Origin: Proteiniclasticum ruminis
GTDB lineage: Bacteria > Bacillota > Clostridia > Clostridiales > Clostridiaceae
Direction of reading: 5' to 3'
Assembly: GCF_900115135.1 (NCBI RefSeq)
Contig: NZ_FOVK01000002.1
Span: 318,512 to 382,511 of the forward strand
DNA length: 64,000 nt
Part shown: in pieces, positions 35,901-44,457 of the stretch
Position numbering within the stretch: position 1 is the stretch's first letter
How the letters are laid out: each line of letters starts with the position of its first letter
The notes under the pieces: generated by a model
The model's input: the letters and a program-made list of their open reading frames with translations, nothing else
Database searches by the model: none
What the model was told of the DNA's origin: nothing
Program-made: the position numbers and the translations under genes

Positions 35901-38900
35901 TTAAGTGAGTCCCGAGTTTTCAATGGAAAAGATTTTGTCATCAGCGGATTGCCCATTGAGACGGAAAGATTATGGGATGTGGGGCATTACAGAGCGAAAA
36001 GCATCTCGATCTATGACAGCAATGGAAATAGTGAAGTGGTTTATGATCAAAGAAATGTAGATGCTGAAATCGAAGGTCAGGACCTGTCACATTTGGATCT
36101 GACTGTCACTGAAGTGTTTAAGGCAGATATGACAGGATATTTTGATGGCATCTCAGTATCATCCAATGAAATCAAGGCGAATGAAAAAGCAGAAATCAAA
36201 GTAATTCCCGGGGTAAGACTTAGTGAAATCTTACATATATCGGTTTTTTATACAGCCTTCTTTCATTTTGAAAATATGGACCAAGTGGTCAGTCTCAAGA
36301 AAAATGAGAGTGGAGAGTATGTGGGCGCATTTTATCCTAGAGGTATCAGTGGCGAGTTTGAAGCAAGAAAAATTAGAGTCGTGACCCAAAGGGGTACTTT
36401 TGATTTTTATTCTGACATCCATCCACTGGGATTCGAAGTGTTGGACCTGGAAGGCTTAAACATTAATGTTCTTTATGATTTCATAGATGATGGTTCAGGT
36501 CTTGAACCTGAGACCTTTGACAGAAATTTACTAAGTCAGATTTCTATCGACGATGGCATCTTTAAACCTGGAGATAAAGTAGGGATAGATTTAGGGTTTG
36601 ACTTTGAAGAGCATGGTGTAGAAAATGTGGAAATCTCCTTTAGAGCTAATGGAGAGTATTCCTCGAAGGTGGTTACTGCCTATGGTTCCTACAGTGTGTA
36701 CCCTGTAAGAGATAGAGATAAGGAAGGTCTATATGAGATAGACAACATAAGAGTACATACCAAGACAAATACCTTCTATTTCTACAATAAAAAGTATCAT
36801 GCCTATGAAGATGAAAGTACGATGATCTTCGAGGAGTTCTTTGAAATTTCCAATAAAGTAACGGATGTGGATTCTCCGATTATTACGGGTATTGTGTCAG
36901 AATCCAAGATGGTGCAAAGAGGTGAAAGTGTTCAATTTACTGTTGAAGTTCAAGATGAGAGTTTACTTTCATCTGGAAGTCTTACACTGAAACATCAAGA
37001 TGAGAGTACAGAAGAAATCAGACTATATCCAGTATCAGAGGGTACGCTACAGGGGACATGGCATGTGGACTTGGCTTTATCTCAAGGAGTCTGGACGCCT
37101 TACATGATTGAAGTGACGGATCTTTATGGGAATTCAGACAGAGTATTTGATATGCATAGTTTGGGATGGACTCCAACAGAGCAGTTGAGAGATTTATCCT
37201 CGGGCAGTGTCATTGTCTCCACAAATGTCATGAAGGATACTGAAGCCCCCATACTTAAAGCAATCGAAACCATGGAGATGGATGGAAGACATTTTGTCAG
37301 GATTCAGGCTGATGATGCCAGCGGACTATGTGATGTGGTACTGAAGTACAAACATGATGATCATATCTATGAAATTTATCAGCCTGCTGTTCGTTTGGAT
37401 GGTTCGTACTACGTGAGTATCACGGACTATGTGCGGCAGTATCAAGGTGATTTTGAACTGGTTTCTCTCTTCCTCAAGGATTTTGCAGGAAACGGAATTC
37501 AGTATCATCATCTTGCAAGTCAGCATACACTAAATAATGCTGATTTAAGTGGTGGTGATTTCGAAGCACTGAACACAGAGGAAACTGATACGCTTCATTT
37601 TGAGAACATAGTGATCTCTACGGATCAAGGATATACGCCAGGTGAAGTAATACTGTCCATGGACAGTACAATAGATACCAGCATGTATCAGAATGGCCAG
37701 GCCAGCTTTGTCAATATAGAGACAGGTGAATCCTTCATGCTCTATATGAGCAAAGCAAGCAACGGTTATTTTGAGTTCAGGAGCTATGAGCAGCCAAATG
37801 TTTCGAAAGGTGAGTATGTGTTAAACTCCATGGTGCTTCATAGGGAATACGATGAGTATTCACTGATTGTTGTTGGTTTCTCGGAAATATACCAATACAG
37901 AACAAAAGTCAAGTTTTATGATTTTTCAGATGTTACGGTCTCCATCTCAGAGGATAGACCTGCAGTTGAGAACGCTGCGATTGACGTCCATGGCGTAAGG
38001 GTTTACAAGAAGGGAGAAGAGCCAAGTTCTGTTACGCCAGTCATTAGACCCCACGATACGATGGTAGTGGAGTTTATGCTGGAGAGCGAGAAAAAAGTAA
38101 CTGGAATAGCGCTTCAGTTTGCAGCGAGCGATTATGAACGCATTCAGATGGGGGGAGAGTTTACAGAAATCCAGGAGGGACTCTATCGGATCGAGATTCC
38201 CATGAATGAATTTTATAGTGACGGGTTTTATGAGTTCGAAGGCTTTAGCGTGAATTTTGATGAGGACTCCTATGGAGGATCTTACTATGCACAAGAGATT
38301 CCCTATGGCTTTGGAAACTATGCAAGGGAGATTCGTGTGGAAGGTTTTGGTTCAGACAAATCAAAGCCCATGCTGAAAGAAGTCTCCGTAGACAAGCGGG
38401 TGGTCTCCCAAGGTGGAGCTGTAGTCTACACATTCCAAACCTCTGATGATTTATCTGGGACTGAACTGGTTGAAGGTTATGTTCAAGGGGTATTCACGGG
38501 TCATAGAATTCATTTTGGTGCATTTGCCCGTAATGAAGAGGTCAGAGCGACAGTATCATTGAGTCATGCCCCTGCAGATGTGTATCTCCTGACTGGGGTA
38601 ATGGTCCACGACAAAGCAGGAAATAGTGCCGAGTACAAAAACAAGGCAACTACAGAATACGGCTATAATGTCATAAGGGCTGATTTTGAACATGCTACTG
38701 TGAAAGTCATAGACAGCGAAGAAAGAGAACCATCGCTGAAGTATTCCACTCATGTGGAAGGAAAGGGATGGTTAACACCTGTAAAAGATGGCGAAATGAG
38801 CGGTTCCTTGGATCAAGGGTTAAGGTTAGAAGGACTGAAAGTTCAGGTGGAAGATGCCAATGATCTTGGGGTTGAATATTCCACCCATGTCCAGAATAAA

Positions 38901-40100
38901 GGCTGGATGCCCTTTGTGAAAGATGGCGAGATGAGTGGTACGGAAGGTCAGAGTCTAAGAGTAGAAGCTGTGAAGCTTCAACTGACGGGTGAGGAAGCCT
39001 CTCTTTATGACATTTACTATCGCGTGAATGTTCAGAGCTTAGGCTGGCTCGGATGGACTAAAAATGGCGAAGAAGCTGGTTCATCAGGCTATGGCTATCG
39101 TATGGAAGCCATTGAGATCAGGCTGGTTAAGAAGGACTCTGAAGACAAGCCGGTTGTTGGAGACTCCTTTAAGGAAAAAGTAAAACCGAGTATTCAATAC
39201 AGAACGCATGTGCAAAATGTGGGATGGCAAGAATATGCACAGAACGGAGGGATGAGTGGGACCACTGGACGAGGTTTGAGACTGGAAGGACTGGAAGTGA
39301 AGGTTTCAGGAGCTGAGAATGTAGGCATTCGATACTCCACTCATGTCCAAAATAAAGGGTGGCTGACTTATGTGGAAGACGGGAAGATGAGTGGTACCAG
39401 CGGACAGTCTCTGAGACTGGAGGCTGTGAAGCTGGAGCTTACTGGTTCTGAAAAACATCTGTATGATGTGTATTATCGAGTGCATGCAGAAGGTTTCGGC
39501 TGGCTGGACTGGGCGAAAAATGGAATGGCAGCAGGAACTGCTGGCTATGGGTATCGCCTTGAAGCCATAGAAATCCTTGTCTTGGAAAAGAATCAAGCTG
39601 CACCAGGAAACATAAAAACTCCTTACCAATCCAAAAAGGACAGTCACGCTGTCCGTTATCAGACACATGTACAGAATGTAGGCTGGCAGGAATATGTGGG
39701 AGATGGAGCTATGAGCGGTACCAGCGGCAGGTCCTTAAGGCTGGAAGGTATTAGAATTGCAGCGGGGGAACATCTTCCAAGTGGCAGCATTGAGTACACC
39801 ACCCATGTTCAGAACAAGGGATGGCTGCCCAAGGTAACAGACAATGCCATGAGCGGCACTTCTGGAGAGTCTTTAAGATTAGAGGCCATCAGAATAAACC
39901 TCACAGGAGAGCTTGCACAGCAGTATGATGTGTACTATCGTGTTCATGCTCAGAATGTAGGTTGGATGGATTGGGCAAAGAATGGAGCAGATGCTGGAAC
40001 CGCAGGCTATGCATACAGACTGGAAGGAATCGAAGTGATGATGGTTCCCAAAGGAGGAGGTGCTCCGGGTGGAACAGCGAGACCGTTTATAGAGAAATAG
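33000..40100 (+). CDS. 2366-residue secreted protein with about 15 tandem beta-rich modules and three ChW triads
   Basis: The start is taken at the ATG at 33000, or the ATG at 33009, because the signal peptide (MKKTISCFLLYILLFSFVGD) begins there. Residues about 30-1900 consist of diverged tandem modules of roughly 110-140 residues. They are predicted beta-rich and Ig-like, and several open with a D-x-x-x-P-x-L phrase (DSELPVLKNL, DLENPTLEKL, DDQAPKILES). Many end with D-L/F-S and a Gly-rich turn (RDLSAGDYQI, MDLSSGNYTV, FDFSDGSFQV, RDLSSGSVIV, ADLSGGDFEA). I do not recognise the module. Residues about 1907-2353 hold nine well-conserved ChW repeats in three triads. No catalytic domain is visible. 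It is probably an extracellular stalk or adhesin held at the wall by the ChW part. It is monocistronic, with a promoter at 32915 and a terminator at 40141. Confidence 0.85.
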   Translation: MSNMKKTISCFLLYILLFSFVGDTLAYGFQEKLEPHTATTETSLTPFDITLSQSVLRSWETLNLSLKSNGQDFDHAELTFVNEHGDLIQSTLYQHGDEVELRGSVSISSESKSGKYRLSKVQIRDTQFQVMEYTGNPEHVSETVHYLDFSKYVFEVKGTADYKYNYSLHRTETELEGQHKFEFTMDLNEDFLNVDVIDLYYLLDGKNDLMNVKGGEFFTARLYKSEGQKYIGESVIPRNQVAGDYSLYSISGLKELQNSDSNTYTSDFSIYNENQVDSVYSSTDDFSGYGVRIQNTLGGIVPEFEIRSKQPIYSAEERIELDFSVLDPRFKSENIYVEVVNIDDVDFTYHFPLNLDSNSGSYKTASYEYAENLKNGAYVIKSITYDMSNEYFKFYNSKYADENQGGLSFVSEEIIFSVTNSMKGYLPEFEISVTPHSATKNDMITMDLTYENTQVNLTFVSLEYIYKDPKNPEVDNKKVLILERISETQFRTVIDVEDYMNSGEYQLNKITLAGKSLIDRHYHEYIVDKRRNVDTYNTRDLSAGDYQIINTAGDSELPVLKNLVVPEKIYALETIEILVEAEDLGSGIKKGSVSVLNDHGYSDTYSLTMKDGMLRAELYVPHMKSEKLVITDVTLEDQAGNLITYYHPDYAPAYGNVHLIKDVAIEYPILIRPYEGDIKITLQNPLVSPGNYSQLYISLNPFIDAEVTANYKTPNGGSVTNTFYRQYDKNRYQSLIVHHYGDQEGTYVMESLRISSAEGTIFVHHGIEGKDGTMDLSSGNYTVQHTKNDLENPTLEKLTVGIKNLGDGRDSRQPISVYASDDISGVQDVEVELYNELQEKTKIINLQRKLGNFFAKEVYFEPSDHGKWDVVKVTLHDYSGKKTLYHDIRYPEGGSEGSIPFDFSDGSFQVHYGSVDDQAPKILESKLMKNSVHLNEQFEYRIKAEDNSNSEGKVAITLENERGIEFVLSESRVFNGKDFVISGLPIETERLWDVGHYRAKSISIYDSNGNSEVVYDQRNVDAEIEGQDLSHLDLTVTEVFKADMTGYFDGISVSSNEIKANEKAEIKVIPGVRLSEILHISVFYTAFFHFENMDQVVSLKKNESGEYVGAFYPRGISGEFEARKIRVVTQRGTFDFYSDIHPLGFEVLDLEGLNINVLYDFIDDGSGLEPETFDRNLLSQISIDDGIFKPGDKVGIDLGFDFEEHGVENVEISFRANGEYSSKVVTAYGSYSVYPVRDRDKEGLYEIDNIRVHTKTNTFYFYNKKYHAYEDESTMIFEEFFEISNKVTDVDSPIITGIVSESKMVQRGESVQFTVEVQDESLLSSGSLTLKHQDESTEEIRLYPVSEGTLQGTWHVDLALSQGVWTPYMIEVTDLYGNSDRVFDMHSLGWTPTEQLRDLSSGSVIVSTNVMKDTEAPILKAIETMEMDGRHFVRIQADDASGLCDVVLKYKHDDHIYEIYQPAVRLDGSYYVSITDYVRQYQGDFELVSLFLKDFAGNGIQYHHLASQHTLNNADLSGGDFEALNTEETDTLHFENIVISTDQGYTPGEVILSMDSTIDTSMYQNGQASFVNIETGESFMLYMSKASNGYFEFRSYEQPNVSKGEYVLNSMVLHREYDEYSLIVVGFSEIYQYRTKVKFYDFSDVTVSISEDRPAVENAAIDVHGVRVYKKGEEPSSVTPVIRPHDTMVVEFMLESEKKVTGIALQFAASDYERIQMGGEFTEIQEGLYRIEIPMNEFYSDGFYEFEGFSVNFDEDSYGGSYYAQEIPYGFGNYAREIRVEGFGSDKSKPMLKEVSVDKRVVSQGGAVVYTFQTSDDLSGTELVEGYVQGVFTGHRIHFGAFARNEEVRATVSLSHAPADVYLLTGVMVHDKAGNSAEYKNKATTEYGYNVIRADFEHATVKVIDSEEREPSLKYSTHVEGKGWLTPVKDGEMSGSLDQGLRLEGLKVQVEDANDLGVEYSTHVQNKGWMPFVKDGEMSGTEGQSLRVEAVKLQLTGEEASLYDIYYRVNVQSLGWLGWTKNGEEAGSSGYGYRMEAIEIRLVKKDSEDKPVVGDSFKEKVKPSIQYRTHVQNVGWQEYAQNGGMSGTTGRGLRLEGLEVKVSGAENVGIRYSTHVQNKGWLTYVEDGKMSGTSGQSLRLEAVKLELTGSEKHLYDVYYRVHAEGFGWLDWAKNGMAAGTAGYGYRLEAIEILVLEKNQAAPGNIKTPYQSKKDSHAVRYQTHVQNVGWQEYVGDGAMSGTSGRSLRLEGIRIAAGEHLPSGSIEYTTHVQNKGWLPKVTDNAMSGTSGESLRLEAIRINLTGELAQQYDVYYRVHAQNVGWMDWAKNGADAGTAGYAYRLEGIEVMMVPKGGGAPGGTARPFIEK

Positions 40101-40431
40101 ATACATTATTTCAGTAATCAACCAACAAGTTAAATACACAAAAGCAGCTAGAGTTGAGACTTCTAGCTGCTTTTCTATTCAACTATTGTGCAAATGAAGA
40201 TATAACATTAAAATTTTTATATATAATTTAGATTACCATGTATCATTATATAGATTTTCAAAATTGACCTCTACAAGACTTTCAAATTCAACGATATGTG
40301 GAATGAATAGTGTTCTGTAGGATTCCAGAATTATTTTTGCGATCGATTTCATAATGGGTTCACTTAGAGTATAATAACGATATAACGTATTATTATGAAA
40401 TTCAATGAATTAATAAAAGGTGGCTTGTTAA
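40101..40431. other. intergenic region before the LRR exoprotein
   Basis: It contains the terminator at 40141-40174 and a possible -10 TATAAT at 40370-40375 without a good -35. Otherwise AT-rich with nothing recognised. Confidence 0.5.
40141..40174 (+). terminator. intrinsic terminator of the giant exoprotein gene
   Basis: A perfect 12-bp stem (40141-40152 with 40162-40173), a nine-base loop and a short T run. Confidence 0.85.
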
Positions 40432-43400
40432 ATGAAGAGTACTGGAAGTAGCATGGTTCTTAGAAAAATTACTGTATTGTATTTGATGATCGTTGTATTA
40501 TTTGTATCAATTCCTGTGAAAAATGTTCAAGCTGCGTATTCTACTCCGGAAGGCTTCGAATACACATTGCGTCAAGGCAATGCTTGGATCACAAAATATA
40601 AGGGGCCACTGAAAAATATTACAATACCATCAGCTCTCTATGAAGGAAGTGGCAGTATTCCGGTCGAAGGTATCTCATCGTATGCTTTTCAAAGCAATGA
40701 CCAGATTGAGAGTGTAATAGTGTCAGAAGGCATCAAATATATTGCATATAATGCGTTCTTACACTGCAATAATCTTACGACCGTTTCTCTGCCTAACTCT
40801 TTAGAAGTAAGGGATTCTTTCATGTTTCGTTCGTGTTTCAATCTCAGAGAGTATATCATAAAAGAGGATCATCCGAACTTAGAGCTTGTTGAAGGAATCC
40901 TGTATACTGAAAATTTAGAGACGATTGTTGCATGCCCACCCTCAAGTGGGTTAAGTATATTGAATGTTCCTTCCTCAGTTGAATCTATAATGGCAGGGGC
41001 TTTCGAGTTTCATAAAACCTTGCAAATTATCAATTTTAATGAGAAACATTTAGATATTGGAGATTTTGCATTTGATTCTTGTGAAAATCTAACAGAGGTG
41101 AATTTATCACAAAATACTGAACTCTCCGTGTACTCTTTTTATAGCTCACCATCTCTCACTGTGATTAATGTTCCCAGTGATAGCCTTTATCATAGTTCTT
41201 ATAAGGGTGCTCTGTATAGTAAAGACCTTACTACTTTAATGAAATACCCTGCATTATCCCTAGAAACCACATTTGAAGTGCCTGGCACTACAACAACGAT
41301 TGCTAGATATGCTTTTGAGAATTGTAAAAATCTAATGAAAGTCATTTTGCCTGAAGGTATGACTAAGGTTGATGAGTTTAGTTTTCAGAATGCAATTAGT
41401 GTGGAGGAAGTAGTGCTTCCCGCTTCGATTCTTGAAATCGGGGGCAGTGCATTTGAGAACTGCTCATCCTTACAATACATAACCCTGCCATCATCAGTAA
41501 AAACAATATCTTCTGGGGCATTTTCATCTTGCGATTCTTTAGAAACATTACAATTGCCAGAGGGGATGGAGTATATTGGCGCTGCTGCTTTTGAGAACAG
41601 CAACTCCTTGAAAGAGATTACACTACCCAGTTCATTGCGAAACCTTGGAGAGCGGGCTTTTCAAAACTGCACTGCATTGTCGAGCATCCATATTGGAGCG
41701 AATTTATCGGCAATCTATCAAAATACATTCTCATATACTGCGAGTCTAACGAATATTATTATACCGGGTAATATTAAACTGATTACTGATTATGCATTTT
41801 ATGGGTCTGGACTTCGTGAGCTAGATCTTAAAGAAGGTATTGAAAGCATCGGATCTTATGCATTCTCAAGAAATCAAAGTCTAGAAGAGGTAATTCTTCC
41901 GGACTCCCTATATCATCTAGGAATCGGTGCCTTCAGTGAAAACCCATCAATACGAAAAGTTAAGCTGAGCAATAGCCTTACAGCAGTTCCTAACCGTGCA
42001 TTCATCTATGGTAATGCCATCGAAGAAGTTATTATTCCTGAAGGCATCGTATCCATTGGAGAGCGCGCTTTCTCCAATGCAAAACTGACAGAGCTTATAC
42101 TTCCATCCACACTCACTTCAGTGGGGGACTATAGTTTTGAAAATACTTCCCTTAAAAATATATACTTTTATGGCAATGCTCCAACATTTGGGAGAGAACC
42201 CTTCCCATTAAAGAAGTACTATGATTCATACTCTCCTATAGAAGGTGTGTATTATAAAGGAGGAACTACTGGATGGGATGACGTGTCAGTGTTTAACACG
42301 CATTATTCTTCAATACAGTTAAAGCCGTTTTATTTGGTGCAGTATTTGAGCGATTTGGATGAAGAGAATATTCCCAATGACCACATGAGATATCTGAGCG
42401 GACAAACTGTAGTATTGAAGAGATTCGAGGCTTCGGATACACATCTTGGTATAAATTTTATGGGCTGGGAAAATGAAATTGATGGTACGAATGTTATATA
42501 TGCAGGGAACTCAGAATATGTAATCTCTAACGAACACCCTGCATTTCGTGCGATTTGGAGCGAGGAAAAGATACACACATTGAGTTTTGAAAACAATATC
42601 GGAAATCCTATACCAGATCAGTACTTAAGACCTGGTGAATATCCAAAAGAACCGATTATTGAACAAAGAGAAGGGTATAGATTTGATGGTTGGTACGCTG
42701 ACCCAACGTTTACTGATGTTTTTAACTTTGATGAATTACTTTCTGATTCAGGTATGATTTATGCACTATGGACTCCCTTGGTATATCAGGTTACCTTTGA
42801 TACAACAGGTGGGAAGCCGATAGCACCTGAACTCTATGAGTACATGTCATTGATCAAAATTCCGGAGAATCCAGAAAAAACAGGCCATACATTGCATTAT
42901 TGGAGCTATGGAGATAATTTTAGGAATCAATGGAACTTTAAGGAAGACCGTGTAACAAGCAATATTACATTAATCGCATATTGGATTGCAAATTCTTACA
43001 CTATATCTTTTGAAACGAATGGTGGTGATGCAATGAATAGCATTACTACTAGTTTTGGAAACAGATTAAACTCTCCGAATACTCCGAAGAAAGCAGGGGT
43101 ACAGTTCGATGGGTGGTATGTAGATCGAGACCTTACCCGAGAATGGAATTTTGAAGAGGATCTTGTGGAAGAAGATATGATTCTCTATGCGAAATGGGCA
43201 CCCTTACCCCCAAGTGTGAAATATCGTACTCATGTTCAGAATGTGGGTTGGCAGAACTATGTATCTGATGGGAATAAAAGTGGCACAGAAGGTCAGTCTT
43301 TAAGATTGGAAGGGATTGAGATCCTGCTAGAAGGAGATCCTGAGCTTGGAATACAGTACTCCACTCACGTACAGAACCTAGGTTGGCAGGACTACGTATC

Positions 43401-44124
43401 TGATGGTGAAATGGCTGGTACCAGCGGACAATCGCTAAGACTGGAAGCGATTAAAATAGAACTGACTGGAAGTAAATCTCAATTCTATGATGTCTATTAT
43501 CGGGTTCATGCACAAGGTTTCGGATGGCTGGACTGGGCAAGAAATGGTATGGCAGCTGGAACTGCAGGCTATGGGTATCGGCTTGAAGCCATAGAAATCT
43601 TAGTTTTGGAAAAAGGGCTGTCAGCCCCTGTAAATACAAGGATTCCTTACCAGTCTAAAAATGACAGTCAGTCTGTACGCTATCAGACTCATGTTCAGAA
43701 TGTAGGCTGGCAGGAGTATGTGGGAGATGGACTCACGAGTGGTACCAGCGGTCGGTCCTTACGGCTGGAAGGTATCAGAATCAAAGTGGGGGAACACCTT
43801 CCCAAGGGCAGCATTGAGTATACCACCCATGTTCAGAACAAAGGCTGGCTGCCAAAGGTATCAGACAATGCAATGAGTGGCACTTCAGGAGAGTCTTTAA
43901 GATTAGAGGCCATCAGAATAAACCTGACTGGTGAACTCGCACAGCAGTATGATGTGTTCTATCGTGTCCATGCTCAAAATATCGGATGGATGGATTGGGC
44001 AATGAATGGAGCGGATGCTGGAACTGCAGGGTATGCATACAGGCTTGAAGCCATAGAAATTGTGATACATCAAAAAGGAGATCCAGTCCCTGGTGATACA
44101 ACCAGACCTTTTATTCAAAAATAA
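40432..44124 (+). CDS. BspA-type leucine-rich repeat exoprotein with InlB-type B repeats and two ChW triads
   Basis: A 1230-residue secreted protein with a signal peptide (hydrophobic core ITVLYLMIVVLFVSIPV). Residues about 60-630 are BspA/TpLRR-type (LRR_5) repeats of about 23 residues, with phrases such as IGGSAFENCSSLQYITLPSS and IGAAAFENSNSLKEITLPSS. Residues about 713-923 hold three Listeria/Bacteroides B-repeat modules (FDGWYADPTFTDVFNF, YTISFETNGG, FDGWYVDRDLTREWNF). Residues about 928-1214 hold six ChW repeats in two triads that closely resemble those of the upstream giant protein. BspA-type proteins commonly bind host or bacterial surfaces; the ligand is unknown here. It probably forms its own transcription unit, ending at the terminator 44182-44217. 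Confidence 0.9.
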   Translation: MKSTGSSMVLRKITVLYLMIVVLFVSIPVKNVQAAYSTPEGFEYTLRQGNAWITKYKGPLKNITIPSALYEGSGSIPVEGISSYAFQSNDQIESVIVSEGIKYIAYNAFLHCNNLTTVSLPNSLEVRDSFMFRSCFNLREYIIKEDHPNLELVEGILYTENLETIVACPPSSGLSILNVPSSVESIMAGAFEFHKTLQIINFNEKHLDIGDFAFDSCENLTEVNLSQNTELSVYSFYSSPSLTVINVPSDSLYHSSYKGALYSKDLTTLMKYPALSLETTFEVPGTTTTIARYAFENCKNLMKVILPEGMTKVDEFSFQNAISVEEVVLPASILEIGGSAFENCSSLQYITLPSSVKTISSGAFSSCDSLETLQLPEGMEYIGAAAFENSNSLKEITLPSSLRNLGERAFQNCTALSSIHIGANLSAIYQNTFSYTASLTNIIIPGNIKLITDYAFYGSGLRELDLKEGIESIGSYAFSRNQSLEEVILPDSLYHLGIGAFSENPSIRKVKLSNSLTAVPNRAFIYGNAIEEVIIPEGIVSIGERAFSNAKLTELILPSTLTSVGDYSFENTSLKNIYFYGNAPTFGREPFPLKKYYDSYSPIEGVYYKGGTTGWDDVSVFNTHYSSIQLKPFYLVQYLSDLDEENIPNDHMRYLSGQTVVLKRFEASDTHLGINFMGWENEIDGTNVIYAGNSEYVISNEHPAFRAIWSEEKIHTLSFENNIGNPIPDQYLRPGEYPKEPIIEQREGYRFDGWYADPTFTDVFNFDELLSDSGMIYALWTPLVYQVTFDTTGGKPIAPELYEYMSLIKIPENPEKTGHTLHYWSYGDNFRNQWNFKEDRVTSNITLIAYWIANSYTISFETNGGDAMNSITTSFGNRLNSPNTPKKAGVQFDGWYVDRDLTREWNFEEDLVEEDMILYAKWAPLPPSVKYRTHVQNVGWQNYVSDGNKSGTEGQSLRLEGIEILLEGDPELGIQYSTHVQNLGWQDYVSDGEMAGTSGQSLRLEAIKIELTGSKSQFYDVYYRVHAQGFGWLDWARNGMAAGTAGYGYRLEAIEILVLEKGLSAPVNTRIPYQSKNDSQSVRYQTHVQNVGWQEYVGDGLTSGTSGRSLRLEGIRIKVGEHLPKGSIEYTTHVQNKGWLPKVSDNAMSGTSGESLRLEAIRINLTGELAQQYDVFYRVHAQNIGWMDWAMNGADAGTAGYAYRLEAIEIVIHQKGDPVPGDTTRPFIQK

Positions 44125-44181
44125 CTAGTCGGAAATGTGATAGAATGTACCGCTGAAAGTATAATTATAATGGTGCAAGAG

Positions 44182-44217
44182 AAGGCAGCTGGATAGGTCA
44201 TTTCCGGCTGTCTTTTT
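44182..44217 (+). terminator. intrinsic terminator of the LRR exoprotein gene
   Basis: An 11-bp stem with two G-U pairs (44182-44192 with 44204-44214) and a T run. Confidence 0.8.
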
Positions 44218-44371
44218 GGGTTTTTGCAGTAAATTAAATAAGTCAGTAGGAGGGTGCGCTTCTCCTGCCCTGTTGGAACGCTGATGTTAATAAAAGGGTA
44301 TTTGTAGTCATAATCCTAATTGTGAATCCTTGATTCTGTTTAAAAAAACGCTGTTGTCCCTGCAGTGATAT

Positions 44372-44380
44372 TGATATAAT
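44372..44380 (+). promoter_or_regulatory. extended -10 promoter of the transglutaminase-like gene
   Basis: TGATATAAT, 78 bases before the ATG at 44458; a TTGTCC 15 bases upstream could serve as -35. Confidence 0.5.
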
Positions 44381-44457
44381 TATTTCTGACGGGGTTCGAG
44401 GACTTTTGGTGAAATGAAGAAATTAAGTAAATATGAAGATCACATAGGAGTTGTTGT

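Larger units (their letters stand above)
44125..44457. other. intergenic region before the transglutaminase-like gene
   Basis: It holds the terminator at 44182-44217 and the extended -10 at 44372-44380. No other element recognised. Confidence 0.55.

Noticed and set aside
37947-38294. Minus-strand frames of over 100 codons inside the giant gene and other ChW genes
   Set aside because: All lie opposite well-supported coding sequence and have no family motifs or ribosome binding sites.
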